Shown piece after piece: positions 62,561 through 64,000 of a DNA stretch of 64,000 nt. The stretch is from the NCBI GenBank assembly GCA_013398175.1, contig VZRZ01008266.1, positions 733,704-797,703 of the forward strand. The letters run 5' to 3'. This DNA comes from Climacteris rufus (taxonomy: Eukaryota > Chordata > Aves > Passeriformes > Climacteridae). The position numbers were made by a program, and so were the translations under genes. The notes under the pieces were generated by a model. That model had not been told where the DNA came from. It did no database searches and saw only the letters and a program-made list of their open reading frames with translations. Within the stretch, counting starts at the first letter, position 1, and each line of letters opens with the position of its first letter.

Positions 62561-64000
62561 CATATTTGTGTTTTATGGAAGCATCTGTAGAGAGATGAAA
62601 AATAAAAAATTAATAAATCAGGTTGTTAAAGGATACTGCTATTGCAAAATATGTATTATTAAAGTCTAGTAGTTTGACTTCTCTTTTCAAACTCCAAAAA
62701 CTGATGAGAGTTCTTTAAAGAAAAAAAATAAATATCAGGACTTGTCTATAGCAAGACAGCATATGACAAGCCAGGCTATGAATTAGTAACACACTGACTA
62801 ATTTCACTCATGTAGACAGCTGCAACACAGGAATGCTCTCCTGGAAAACTCAAAATATTTGCTAGGGACCACTGAGGAGCATGCAGTGAATACTAAATTC
62901 ACAGTTGGCTCTGCACAGCTTCTTCATAAGTTTTCACTTGATCTAAACTTCCAAAGTTACTCTAATTGCTCAAAGAGTTTCTCTGAATTTGTGCATCAGA
63001 ACAGAAAAAAAAGGCATTACCACATGATCTGCAGCATGTCCTAGCAAGTATATGTTATACTTTGAGGAACACAAGGAAAAGTAGATTCAAAATTAAGATG
63101 CTTTTTTCATTGCAACCAAATGTATCCATCTAGCACAGATGTATTTTCTTGCCTATCACATAATCACCGTGTTTCAAATCCAGGGCTTTCCACAGGCTCA
63201 GGTAATGAGACACCTACAATCAAATTGTACTGACTCTGAATGGACCTGTGCCAATTCACCCAGGGAAAGAATCTCCCTTGTCACCTCTTTATTTGTTACT
63301 ATCATTTCTCAGCTAGACCAAGAGCACTTCAATGCTTTCGGTTTAGTAAATGTTTTACCTGTTTTGAGGCAGGGTTTGCACGTTAATCACGTTTTAAGAT
63401 GAACAATTCAATTTAAATTAACCATTAGATTCAGTGTGTAAGGTTTTTAATTAATTTTTTTTTTCAGGATTTGAGAAGAACAGATTGCTCTTACTGAGAG
63501 AGCTTTCCATGCCTCCTAAACTACAGATACTTTAATTTATAAATGACAGAAAAGGAAAGGAAGCGCTAAAACCCAACTTTAATCTTTCTTGTACAGTGTA
63601 AAAAATTACTAAAAGATGATTGGTCATTAATAATTTTTCACCATTTTTATCTTATAAATTTTAGAAGTGTAAATACAGCTTATCCAAGTAGCTCAATTTT
63701 CCAAAACCCCTTTCCTCCTGGTCAAATAGGCTGGGGCTTCTGCACTTTCCATTGTGAGCTTCTCCAGAAGCTCAGCAAAGACAGTAAATGTTCTTGACAG
63801 GTCCTCCATTATAATTTATAATTTTTAGTAGTTGAAGTGGTTTTGCCTCACCAGCACACATTGAAATTGACTGTCAGATAAATAATTCCCAATGATCAAA
63901 GAGGAAAAAGGCAGGTGGCCAAATCCTGAAGCAACAGCAGATGAAAATCAAGGATCTTCAAGATACAGCCCCAGAAATCCAGAAAACTGACATTAATTCA
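62561..64000. other. Non-coding interval to the right edge
   Basis: No gene supported. The 87-codon plus-strand open frame at 63139-63402 has no motif. No repeat family or RNA gene was recognised. Confidence 0.4.

Overview
This is vertebrate nuclear DNA, most likely from a bird. Three diverged CR1 LINE fragments (about 1-372, 44858-44934 and 46889-47185) carry the sauropsid CR1 3' sequence or its ORF2 protein remnants. Repeat content is otherwise low and the sequence is AT-rich, as in a gene-poor avian macrochromosome segment. There are no bacterial features. CR1 also occurs in turtles and crocodilians, so 'bird' is an inference from repeat age and style.

The one secure gene is on the minus strand at 5935-7080. 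It is a single-exon coding region for a 381-residue type II Golgi beta-1,3-galactosyltransferase (GT31 family), closest in remembered sequence to B3GALT2 but too different to be its one-to-one orthologue. A plausible 3' splice site lies just upstream at 7140/7141, consistent with a coding last exon preceded by a non-coding exon. A second, unassigned coding-like open frame lies on the minus strand at 721-1293. Its best part, about 1013-1280, is bounded by usable splice signals and could be an exon or a decayed pseudogene.

From about 7.2 kb to the right edge no gene can be supported. This 57 kb holds short AT-rich and A/C-rich low-complexity tracts, a few 2-3 copy micro-tandem repeats, a pure 30-base A run, one GC-richer patch (10.3-10.65 kb) and two CR1 relics. 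Several stretches (16.7-17.1, 29.4-29.6, 34.1-34.5, 35.6-36.1, 44.0-44.3 and 62.1-62.56 kb) look by eye like non-coding regulatory DNA: non-repetitive, rich in TAAT/ATTA and octamer-like words, with no open frame. Without an alignment this is only a suggestion.

No multi-gene system, RNA gene, retrovirus or CRISPR-like array was recognised.
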